Source: an uncultured Collinsella sp.
GTDB taxonomy: Bacteria > Actinomycetota > Coriobacteriia > Coriobacteriales > Coriobacteriaceae
Direction: 5' to 3'
Assembly: GCA_900550965.1 (NCBI GenBank)
Contig: URUC01000034.1
Location: 1 to 19,049 of the forward strand
DNA length: 19,049 nucleotides
The position numbers and the translations under genes were made by a program. The notes beneath the pieces were generated by a model, which was given only the letters and a program-made list of their open reading frames with translations, had not been told where the DNA came from and searched no databases. Positions within the stretch are counted from its first letter, which is position 1, and each line of letters opens with the position of its first letter. This document shows positions 1-6,528 of the stretch, one piece after another.

Positions 1-144
1 TTGTGCTTGCTAAATCGTTTGACGAGTTGATTTTTCCCCGCCGCGTCCTCCGTTAGACCGAAGGGCGGCGAACGTGAAGGAGCTGTGGTGGCGGGGATCG
101 AGGTGCTATCTTGAAAGTCCCGTTTAAAAGAGAGGTGACGCGGT

Positions 145-315
145 ATGGAATTTTCGGCAATGTTGGGCTCGATTGGCCTATGCGTGGGCGCAATCGTAGC
201 CGCCGCGGTCATCTACTTTGTGGTCACGGCCATTAAGGGCAAAAGAGCCGAGCGCAAGGAACGCGAGGCACTTAAGCAGCACCGTGACCAGCAGGACAAG
301 CGCGCACGGGAATAG
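145..315 (+). CDS. Small single-pass membrane protein, 56 aa, unknown function
   Basis: The 56-codon frame starts at ATG 145, preceded by AGAGG at 131-135 with a 9-nt gap. A hydrophobic segment (about residues 5-29, rich in Gly, Ala, Val and Ile) is followed by a highly charged tail (about 31-56) full of Lys, Arg, Glu and Gln. This is the pattern of a short N-terminally anchored membrane protein with a basic cytoplasmic helix. No family is recognised. A TATCTT box at 107-112 could be its -10 element. The gene converges on the methyltransferase gene, 24 nt between stops. It is too short for confident assignment, but the good ribosome site and coherent membrane-plus-charged layout argue that it is real. 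Confidence 0.62.
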   Translation: MEFSAMLGSIGLCVGAIVAAAVIYFVVTAIKGKRAERKEREALKQHRDQQDKRARE

Positions 316-340
316 CTTGTCGAGTTTTGAATCCGTGCGC
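302..340. terminator. Possible weak bidirectional hairpin between convergent genes
   Basis: GCGCACGG (302-309) pairs perfectly with CCGTGCGC (333-340), with a 23-nt loop. The arms overlap the 3' ends of both convergent genes. There is no T-tract on either side, so an intrinsic terminator role is only a guess. Confidence 0.25.
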
Positions 341-1443
341 TAGCCGCGTTTTCGGACCAGGGCGATGTAGAAGCCCTCAAAGTCGCGGCTGGGCGGGATG
401 GTCAGCGTGCCGGGCATACCGTTGGCGACGGACGAGACGTGGCCGGCGGCGATGGCCACGGTGAGGGCGTTGCACTCGATGCGTGGCTCTTCGCCAGCTT
501 CCTGAGCACGGCGCGTTTCACTTTCGCTCGGCGTGCCGTCGAGGGGGATAAGCTCGCAATCCATGTGCTTGTCGAGGACCTCTTGCAGGGCGTCCTCGTT
601 TTCCTGCGGCAAGATCGAACAAGTCGAATAGACGAGCGTGCCGCCCGGTTTAAGGGCTCCCATGGCGCGGTCCAGAAGTGCTCGCTGCGAGCGGGCACAC
701 TTGTTCAGCAGCTGCTCGGTCAGGCCGCGCAGGCTTTTCTCGTTGCCGCTGATGACGGTGCCCGTGCCGGTGCAGGGAGCGTCGAGCAGGATGCGGTCAA
801 AGCGGAAGAACTCGTCGAGCTCGCGTGCGTCGATGCGCATAACGGGCACGTTTTTGGCACCCTGACGATGGAGGTTAGATTCGAGCTTTTCGGCGCGGGG
901 GATGCTCATCTCACAGGCGGTGAGGTGTGCCTGTCCCTGCGTGAGGGCGGCGATCTGCGTCGTCTTGCCGCCAGGGGCCGCGCACATGTCCAGGATGTCC
1001 TCGCCTGCCTGGGCGCCCAGCACGAGCGGCGGCATCATGGACGACAGACTTTGCAGGTAAATCTTGCCGTCGCGGTAGATGTCGAGGTCCCATAGGTCGG
1101 AAACCTGGGCCTCGGGCAGGATGAGAGCGTCCGGGTACCATGCGACGGGGCGGTGGGCGATGGCGGCTGCGTCGAGCGCGGCGGCGATGTCCTCGGCGGT
1201 CGCCTTGAGCGTGTTGGCGCGCAGCGTGACCGGGCGCGTGGCGGCGGCGCCGAAGCCCTCGACCATGAGCTGAGCATCGGCGGGTGCATAGGCGCCGGCG
1301 ACCGTGTCGACCATAAAGTGCGGCAGGTCGGCGGCGCAGGGGAGGGCGGCAAGCTGGTCGGAAAGCTCGGTAGCAGCAAACTGCCTGAGCTTGAGCTCGG
1401 CCTTGACCTGCTTTTTCTGCTTACGACGACGCGGCTTGGACAT
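340..1443 (-). CDS. RsmB/RsmF-family (NOL1/NOP2/Sun) RNA cytosine-C5 methyltransferase
   Basis: This is a SAM-dependent RNA m5C methyltransferase, 367 aa, probably acting on 16S rRNA. The SAM-binding motif I is DMCAAPGGKT (152-161). Motif IV is DAPCTGTG (221-228) with Cys224, and motif VI is YSTCS (272-276) with Cys275. In this family the two cysteines are, respectively, the one that releases the product and the nucleophile. The N-terminus is very basic (SKPRRRKQKKQ), consistent with RNA binding. The length is below E. coli RsmF (about 480 aa), and I see no C-terminal PUA-like extension, so the exact target base cannot be assigned. The start at 1443 has a purine-rich GGAAGGAAAG site upstream on the minus strand. 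The 1463-1574 inverted repeat lies directly upstream. Confidence 0.93.
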   Translation of the reverse strand: MSKPRRRKQKKQVKAELKLRQFAATELSDQLAALPCAADLPHFMVDTVAGAYAPADAQLMVEGFGAAATRPVTLRANTLKATAEDIAAALDAAAIAHRPVAWYPDALILPEAQVSDLWDLDIYRDGKIYLQSLSSMMPPLVLGAQAGEDILDMCAAPGGKTTQIAALTQGQAHLTACEMSIPRAEKLESNLHRQGAKNVPVMRIDARELDEFFRFDRILLDAPCTGTGTVISGNEKSLRGLTEQLLNKCARSQRALLDRAMGALKPGGTLVYSTCSILPQENEDALQEVLDKHMDCELIPLDGTPSESETRRAQEAGEEPRIECNALTVAIAAGHVSSVANGMPGTLTIPPSRDFEGFYIALVRKRG

Positions 1444-1462
1444 CCGTCTTTCCTTCCACCTA

Positions 1463-1574
1463 AATGATTATTCTGGGACGGGGATTAAAAAATCATTCCA
1501 TGACCCCCGTCACAAAAAGACTGTACCGTGGCGCCCGGGAATGATTTTTTAATCCCCGTCCCAAAATAATCATT
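1463..1574. repeat. 112-bp inverted-repeat element with 37-bp arms
   Basis: The left arm (1463-1499) and right arm (1538-1574) are reverse complements with one mismatch in 37, separated by a 38-bp centre. Each arm also folds alone: AATGATT (1463-1469) pairs with AATCATT (1491-1497), around a loop containing TGGGACGGGGATTA. The right arm repeats this on the other strand. A second, competing palindrome pairs 1531-1546 with 1568-1583 (GCGCCCGGGAATGATT). The loop resembles the terminal hairpins at 6494-6528 and 9572-9600. The element sits between the MetRS-like stop and the methyltransferase start, so it could act as a terminator or be a non-autonomous mobile palindrome. No ORF is present. Confidence 0.85.
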
Positions 1575-1594
1575 CCCGGGCGCGTTGCGATTGC

Positions 1595-3745
1595 CTAGTA
1601 CTGGCTCTCGTGCTTGCTGAAGAAGTCGAAGCGCGGGGGCAGCGGCTTTACGCGGTGCTCGCCGGGCTTCTCGCCCAGGCTCTCCACGAACTCATCCGTG
1701 GAAGCGAAGATGTTATCCCAGCTAAAGAAAGCGACCGGGTCGATGTCGAAGTACTCGCAGATGAGCTCGCAGCCGGCCGGGACGATGCCGTGCATCAGGA
1801 CGGTCGCCACGCGCAGCTCGGTGAAGGCATCGACGAGGGCCTGCGTCATCGCGGTGTTGGCTGGCTCGCCCTCGAGCTTGTTGGCGGCTTTGGAGGCATC
1901 GCTCCAGCGCTTGTTGGCGGCGCGCAGGTAGTCGTCGCACACGGCAAGCGCTCGGTGCGTCTCGAACTTGTACATGGCCTGCTCAAAGGCGAGGGCTGCC
2001 TGCCGGGCGGCCTCGACCACGGTGTCAGAAGCGGCACCGGCGGGGATGCAGCCGTTGCGGTAGGGGCTCTCGTCGCCCTCCTTGACGGCGACGCCGTAGA
2101 AGCAGCTGCGGGCCAGACGGTTGAACACGCCGGTCAGCAGCGCGCTCTCCTTAAGGGCCGGGTCGATAACGCGCTTGTCGTCGCAGGCGCGCACCTCGTT
2201 GCCGTCCTTGCCCTTGCCGGTCACGCGCGTGTCGTATGCCTTGGGGCTAAAGCTCACCGGCTTTTCGGACAGGCCGAGCGACAACCAGTGCGCGCGCATC
2301 TGCTCGCAGGTGTAGTGGTTGAGCAGGTCGTCTGCCGGCGGGGGAGGCGTCTGCGAGGACGAGCTGGCCTTTTTGCCCATGTAGAGCAGGTGGTAGCAGG
2401 CGCTGACGGCGCTCTGCGTGAGGTCCCAGCCCAGGGCCTCCCACATGGCGGTCTGCGCGATGCAGTAGAAGTAGATGTTGTCCTGACCGATAAACTGGTA
2501 GATCTGAGCGTCGTCAGAGCACCACCAGTCGCGCCAGTCGAGCGAGCTGTGCTGGTAGGTGGGCGCGGGCACCTGTGTGGAATCGGCAGCGGGCTCGCCC
2601 ATGAGGGCGGCGTCCTGGGCGGCGACGCCCTCGGTCACGCCGGCGGCCTTGGCATCGCGTGCGAGCACGGTACGCGTATAGCTGATGGGCGCCCACAGGC
2701 TCTCGGGCCAGCACCAGCAGGTGACGTCGGTCACGCCATCGACCTCGGGCACCGGAACGCCCCAGTCGATGTTGCCGGTGATGCGGAAGGGCACGAGCGC
2801 CTTGCCGCTGCGGAAGCGCACGCCACCGTTGGCGAGCACTGCGTGGGCATCGTCGCGCTCCTTCCAGCTGGGGAAGGTGACGGTAAAGCTGCTCTTGTTG
2901 CCCTCGGGCTCCAGCACGGTGTGCTCGGGGAGCTGGTCCTCGACGGCATCGAAGGCCTCGCGGAACTTGTTCTGGATGTAGAGCTGTGCCGGCAGCAGCC
3001 ACTCCTCCATGGTCTTGGAGACCACGGAGCGAACCTGCGGGTTCTGGGCGAGCTTGGCGGTGTAGGTCTTCATAAAGTCGAGGTAGGCCGGCAGGTCGAA
3101 GTAGAGGTTGTCGACCGGGCGCAGCTCGGGCACCTCGCCGGTGAGCTGGCTCTTGGGCGCGATGAGCTCCTCGGGCTCAAACTGGTGACCCAGGTCGCAC
3201 TCGTCGGCGTAGGCTTTCTCGGACTTGCAGCCCTGGATGGGGCAGCGGCCGATCACCTGGCGGCCGTTGAGGAACGTGCCGGCCTTGGCGTCGTAGAACT
3301 GCAGCGTGGAGCGCTTGGAGATGGTGCCCTGTTCGTGCAGACGCTTGATAATCTCGGCGGTCACCTCGTTGTGAATCTGCGCAGCCGGCTCAAGGCCCGA
3401 GCCGCCGTAGATATCGCAGCTGATGTTGTAGTTGTTGAGGGTCGCGGCCTGGCGGGAGTGATTGGACTCGACATACTCGCCGATGGATTTATCGTAGCCT
3501 TCGTTCTCCTTGAGCTTGCGGTAGCTCTCCATGATGGGCGAGCCGTAGCAGTCGGTGCCCGAGGTGAAGATGACGTTCTCGCGGCCCAGACGGTCGCGCA
3601 GGAAGCGGGCAAAGAAGTCGGCCGGGACAAAGACGCCGCCAACGTGGCCAAAGTGAAGACCCTTGTTGCCGTAGGGCTCGCCGGCGGTAACGATGGCGCG
3701 GCGAGGCCAGCTGGGACGGTCGTTCATGGAGTATTTGGATGCCAT
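1595..3745 (-). CDS. Methionyl-tRNA synthetase-like class I tRNA ligase with degenerate KMSKS motif (metG-like)
   Basis: This 716-aa class I aminoacyl-tRNA synthetase is most like MetRS, which charges tRNA-Met using ATP. The HIGH-type motif is HFGH (31-34) after GEPYGNKG. A zinc-knuckle region follows, with Cys168, Cys173, Cys183 and possibly His187. The MetRS-type blocks WGVPVP (328-333) and FIGQDNIYFY (418-427) come next. Where KMSKS is expected, the protein reads GKKASSSSQT (457-466), so the second lysine is lost. The C-terminal part (about 530-700) fits an anticodon-binding helical domain. There are extra segments around 255-320 and 360-405. ATG 3745 is chosen because AAGGAGT lies just upstream; the open frame runs further 5', but without a comparable site. 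Transcription is divergent from the DUF3267 gene. It may be the genome's only MetRS or a diverged paralogue. Confidence 0.85.
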   Translation of the reverse strand: MASKYSMNDRPSWPRRAIVTAGEPYGNKGLHFGHVGGVFVPADFFARFLRDRLGRENVIFTSGTDCYGSPIMESYRKLKENEGYDKSIGEYVESNHSRQAATLNNYNISCDIYGGSGLEPAAQIHNEVTAEIIKRLHEQGTISKRSTLQFYDAKAGTFLNGRQVIGRCPIQGCKSEKAYADECDLGHQFEPEELIAPKSQLTGEVPELRPVDNLYFDLPAYLDFMKTYTAKLAQNPQVRSVVSKTMEEWLLPAQLYIQNKFREAFDAVEDQLPEHTVLEPEGNKSSFTVTFPSWKERDDAHAVLANGGVRFRSGKALVPFRITGNIDWGVPVPEVDGVTDVTCWCWPESLWAPISYTRTVLARDAKAAGVTEGVAAQDAALMGEPAADSTQVPAPTYQHSSLDWRDWWCSDDAQIYQFIGQDNIYFYCIAQTAMWEALGWDLTQSAVSACYHLLYMGKKASSSSQTPPPPADDLLNHYTCEQMRAHWLSLGLSEKPVSFSPKAYDTRVTGKGKDGNEVRACDDKRVIDPALKESALLTGVFNRLARSCFYGVAVKEGDESPYRNGCIPAGAASDTVVEAARQAALAFEQAMYKFETHRALAVCDDYLRAANKRWSDASKAANKLEGEPANTAMTQALVDAFTELRVATVLMHGIVPAGCELICEYFDIDPVAFFSWDNIFASTDEFVESLGEKPGEHRVKPLPPRFDFFSKHESQY

Positions 3746-3863
3746 GGGACTCCTTCGCATATGGTGAGAGCGCGGCCGGGTGCGGGGCTCGGCGGCGCGG
3801 TGGTCAATTCGTGCATATCGTTCGACATTATCGCACATGCGGGCGGGTGCGTGGCAGGGGCGC

Positions 3864-3869
3864 TATCCT
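3864..3869 (+). promoter_or_regulatory. Possible -10 box giving a near-leaderless DUF3267 transcript
   Basis: TATCCT ends 8 nt before ATG 3878, and no clear Shine-Dalgarno precedes that ATG. The arrangement would fit a leaderless or nearly leaderless mRNA, which is common in Actinobacteria. No convincing -35 is visible. Confidence 0.3.
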
Positions 3870-3877
3870 AAGATGCT

Positions 3878-4444
3878 ATGAATGAGATTTCCAACATACA
3901 TGCGTTTGAGGACGAGGATTTTCTGCACGCCTGCTTTGTGTGGGGGATGGTCGTAGTCGGCGTGTTTGCCGTGTGCCTGGTGCCGGTGTTTATGCTGTTG
4001 GGCGGGCCTGCGGACTTGGATGCGGCCGAAGCGGGCGGCTGGACGGCGGTCGTGTGCTGGATGGTCGGTTTGATCGCGGTTTCGGCGGCGTCATTTGTCG
4101 TGCACGAGCTGGTGCATGCGGTGTTTTTTAAGCTGCTGGCGCCTGCGGGCGTGCGTGTGACCTTTGGGGCGAATCGCGAGACTGCGATGATCTATGCCTG
4201 CGCCGAGGGCGTTGTGTATTCGCGTCGGCGTTACATGGCCATTTGCCTGGCGCCGACGGTTGTTGTGACGACAGCGTTTGCCCTGGGGTTTGCGTTTTCG
4301 GGCTATCCGCTGCTGTGCTATCTGGCGGCCGGCTTGCATTTGTCGGGCTGTGTGGGCGATTGGTATTACGTGCGGACCATTTTGCGCGACCGCCGCATTG
4401 TCGCCTGCGAGGATACGTCCTTTGGCGTGCGCTTTTTTGGGTGA
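3878..4444 (+). CDS. DUF3267-type zincin membrane protein (HExxH), 188 aa
   Basis: This is a multi-pass membrane protein with a metalloprotease signature. Hydrophobic segments lie at about 21-42, 59-75, 120-141 and 143-160. The zinc-binding motif HELVH (76-80) lies at the end of the second segment, as in DUF3267/M50-like proteins. GCVGD (157-161) in the last segment could supply a third metal ligand (Asp161). Proteolytic activity is inferred from the motif; no substrate is known. The stop codon (4442-4444) overlaps the AGGAG of queH, so the two are probably translationally coupled, although no functional link is obvious. The start at 3878 has no strong ribosome site. Confidence 0.85.
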   Translation: MNEISNIHAFEDEDFLHACFVWGMVVVGVFAVCLVPVFMLLGGPADLDAAEAGGWTAVVCWMVGLIAVSAASFVVHELVHAVFFKLLAPAGVRVTFGANRETAMIYACAEGVVYSRRRYMAICLAPTVVVTTAFALGFAFSGYPLLCYLAAGLHLSGCVGDWYYVRTILRDRRIVACEDTSFGVRFFG

Positions 4445-4454
4445 GGAGATGTCG

Positions 4455-5030
4455 ATGAAGCCGTTGCTGCTGCATGCTTGCTGCGCGCCGTGCTCGTTGG
4501 AGCCGGTTCGCCTGCTGCGCGAGGAGGGGTTTGAGCCCACGATTTGCTGGACCAACCCCAATATTCAACCGCGCGATGAATGGCAGCGCCGCTTGGACGA
4601 GCTGCGCCGGTGGTGTGCCGATGGCGGCATCGAGCTCATTGAGGCGGGCGAGGACCGCGACCGTTGGGAGACCGGTGTGGCACCGCTGGGCGCCGATCGA
4701 CCCCGGCGCTGTCGCGCGTGCTATGCCTTGCGCTTGGCCGAGGCGTGCCGCGTGGCCCAGGAGCACGGGTTTGAGTTTGTGGGTACGACGCTCGCCGTCT
4801 CGCCGTATCAGCTGTTCGATACCTGTAATGACGTGCTTGAGCGCTTGGCAGCGGCGCATGGGCTCACCCCGGTCATTCGCGATTTTCGTCCGTATTATCC
4901 CGAGGCGACACGCCGTTCGCGCGAGCTTGGTATGTATCGGCAGAACTACTGTGGTTGCCGCTTCTCGGCTGTCGAGGCGGCCATGGACCGCGCCCGCATC
5001 CGCGACGAGCGCAAAGCCGCCAAAAAGTAG
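4455..5030 (+). CDS. queH: Epoxyqueuosine reductase QueH
   Basis: QueH (former DUF208) reduces epoxyqueuosine to queuosine in tRNA wobble position 34. It is the non-homologous replacement for cobalamin-dependent QueG. The 191-aa protein has the family's cysteine pattern: HACCAPC (Cys9, Cys10, Cys13), RRCRACY (Cys86, Cys89) and NYCGC (Cys166, Cys168). Of these, the N-terminal CC pair and the CxxC pair hold the iron-sulfur cluster in the characterised enzyme. ATG 4455 is preferred because AGGAG (4444-4448) lies 6 nt upstream; the in-frame ATG 4449 abuts that site. The gene follows the DUF3267 gene with coupled translation and precedes queA by 64 nt, matching a shared role in queuosine synthesis. 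Confidence 0.95.
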   Translation: MKPLLLHACCAPCSLEPVRLLREEGFEPTICWTNPNIQPRDEWQRRLDELRRWCADGGIELIEAGEDRDRWETGVAPLGADRPRRCRACYALRLAEACRVAQEHGFEFVGTTLAVSPYQLFDTCNDVLERLAAAHGLTPVIRDFRPYYPEATRRSRELGMYRQNYCGCRFSAVEAAMDRARIRDERKAAKK

Positions 5031-5058
5031 TTCACTTGGGACGTCAGCCTGCTAGGAT
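5031..5058 (+). promoter_or_regulatory. Candidate queA promoter
   Basis: TTCACT (5031-5036) and TAGGAT (5053-5058) are spaced by 16 nt and would give a leader of about 30 nt before GTG 5095. The match to the housekeeping consensus is partial. A TATATAA at 5076-5082 is an alternative -10. Confidence 0.3.
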
Positions 5059-5094
5059 GTAGAGCGGACTTTAGCTATATAAGGAGAATCCGAC

Positions 5095-6312
5095 GTGTCT
5101 ATGCGTACCGATGATTTTGACTATAACCTGCCCGAAGAGCTCATCGCCCAGGCGCCTGCCGAGCCGCGCGACTCCTGCCGCCTGCTGGTGGTTGATCGCA
5201 AAGGCTCCGAGACAGGAACGCCGCTGGAGCATGGCGGCACCGTCGAGCACCGCATCTTCCGCGACATCATCGACTATATCGAGCCGGGCGACGTGCTCGT
5301 CATCAACAAGACGCGCGTGATGCCGGCCCGTCTGATCGGTCGCAAGACGGGCTCGGGCGGCGTGGTCGAGACGCTGCTGCTCAAGCGCCGCGAGGATGTT
5401 GACCCGCTGGGTCACGTTTGGGAGTGCCTGGTCAAGCCGGGCAAGCGTCTGAAGCCCGGTGCCCAGATTGAGTATCGCGCCGGTGGCGCCCATGCGCCCG
5501 AGGGCGCGCCCGTGGTGCTGACGGCCGAGGTCGTCGACTTTGTCACCGATAGTCGCGGTGGCCGCCTGGTGCGCTTTGAGCCGGCCGGCTGCAGTGCAGC
5601 CGGCGAGCCGCGCACGCTCGACGAGGCCATTCACGCCGCCGGTCACGTGCCGCTGCCGCCCTACATTACCGATTACGAGGGCGATCCCGAGAAATATCAG
5701 ACCGTCTACGCCATGAAGGAGGAGCACTCGGCCGCTGCTCCCACGGCTGGCCTGCACTTCACGCCCGAGCTCATGGCCGCTATCGAGGCCAAGGGTGCGA
5801 AGTTTGCCGCCGTCGAGCTCGAGGTGGGTATCGATACCTTCCGTCTGGTGGAGGAGGACGACCCCACGCAGCACGTGATGCACACCGAGCGCTACCACGT
5901 GTCGCAGGAGGTTGTCGACGCCGTGCACAAGGCGAAGGCCGAGGGGCATCGCGTGATCGCCGTCGGCACCACCGCAGTGCGCTCGCTCGAGAGCGCCTTT
6001 GACGCGGATGCCCCGGTGTCCGATCCGGCCGTGACGGCGCGCTATTTTGAGGGCCGCGAGGACGGGGCCGATACGCTCGGCCGCGGCGACATCGTGGTGC
6101 GCGAGAACGCGACGACGCAGCTTTACCTCATGCCCGGCTCGACCTATCACGTGGTCGACGCGCTGATCACCAACTTCCACGTGCCGCGCTCCACGCTCAT
6201 GATGCTCGTGAGTGCGCTTGCCACCCGCGACCAGATCATGGATGCCTACGCCGCCGCCATCGAAGAACGTTACCGCTTCTTCAGCTTTGGCGACGCGATG
6301 CTCATTTGTTAG
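5095..6312 (+). CDS. queA: tRNA preQ1(34) S-adenosylmethionine ribosyltransferase-isomerase QueA
   Basis: QueA transfers and rearranges the ribose of SAM onto preQ1 in tRNA, making epoxyqueuosine, the substrate of the upstream queH product. The 405-aa sequence opens with DDFDYNLPEELIAQ and contains the hallmark blocks DVLVINKTRVMPARL (66-80), PTAGLHFTPELM and STYHVVDALITNFHVPRS. It exceeds the roughly 350 aa of well-known QueA. The extra length sits in small insertions, for example around 35-52, 130-140 and the Asp/Gly-rich stretch before GDIVVREN. The GTG start at 5095 is chosen because AAGGAG (5081-5086) lies 8 nt upstream; ATG 5101 would be 14 nt away. The TAG stop is contiguous with structured element copy A. 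Confidence 0.96.
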   Translation: MSMRTDDFDYNLPEELIAQAPAEPRDSCRLLVVDRKGSETGTPLEHGGTVEHRIFRDIIDYIEPGDVLVINKTRVMPARLIGRKTGSGGVVETLLLKRREDVDPLGHVWECLVKPGKRLKPGAQIEYRAGGAHAPEGAPVVLTAEVVDFVTDSRGGRLVRFEPAGCSAAGEPRTLDEAIHAAGHVPLPPYITDYEGDPEKYQTVYAMKEEHSAAAPTAGLHFTPELMAAIEAKGAKFAAVELEVGIDTFRLVEEDDPTQHVMHTERYHVSQEVVDAVHKAKAEGHRVIAVGTTAVRSLESAFDADAPVSDPAVTARYFEGREDGADTLGRGDIVVRENATTQLYLMPGSTYHVVDALITNFHVPRSTLMMLVSALATRDQIMDAYAAAIEERYRFFSFGDAMLIC

Positions 6313-6528
6313 TTACGCGGTTTTACCAAACCGCGTAACCACTTGACGCTGCAAACCCGCCAGAGCGGCAATCTGCCTTTCAACTTCGGCGGCATGACCA
6401 GAAGGTCATGCCGCCTCGTTTCAAGGCACCTTGCTCGCTCTGGCGGGTTTTCGCTGTCGGTGCCATAACATCGGCGTTTGCGTTGCTGGCGAAAAGTAGT
6501 CGTTGGGGACGTTCTTAAACGACTACTT
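6312..6528 (+). repeat. Structured intergenic element, copy A (candidate ncRNA or folded-DNA repeat)
   Basis: This ~217-bp element is built from nested hairpins. H1: 6312-6323 pairs with 6328-6339 around a TACC loop. P2: AAACCCGCCAGAGCG (6353-6367) pairs perfectly with 6436-6450. An inner motif pairs CAAtctGCC (6369-6377) with GGCaccTTG (6425-6433), leaving a 3x3 internal loop. P3: GGCGGCATGACC (6388-6399) pairs with 6404-6415 around AGAA. H4: AAGTAGTCGTT (6494-6504) pairs with 6518-6528 around GGGGACGTTCTTA. Copy B at 9383-9600 has the same loops on different helices. H1 starts on the last base of the queA stop, and H4 contains the stop of the convergent coiled-coil gene. No T-tract follows H1. 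Confidence 0.75.

Noticed and set aside
1610..3871. 753-codon open frame on the plus strand opposite the MetRS-like gene
   Set aside because: It is antisense to a clearly conserved synthetase, and its protein is a Gly/Ala/Val/Leu-rich sequence without motifs. It is a G+C-rich frame shadow.
5021..5048. Possible degenerate copy of the GGGACG hairpin at the queH stop (AAAAGTAGTTCAC then TTGGGACGT)
   Set aside because: It resembles the left arm and loop of H4 in copy A, but no complementary arm or TTAA follows. The match is too short to call.
6312..6339. H1 of copy A as a simple intrinsic terminator of queA
   Set aside because: The stem is perfect but no T-tract follows. Its TACC loop is conserved in copy B, so it is better read as part of the larger element.
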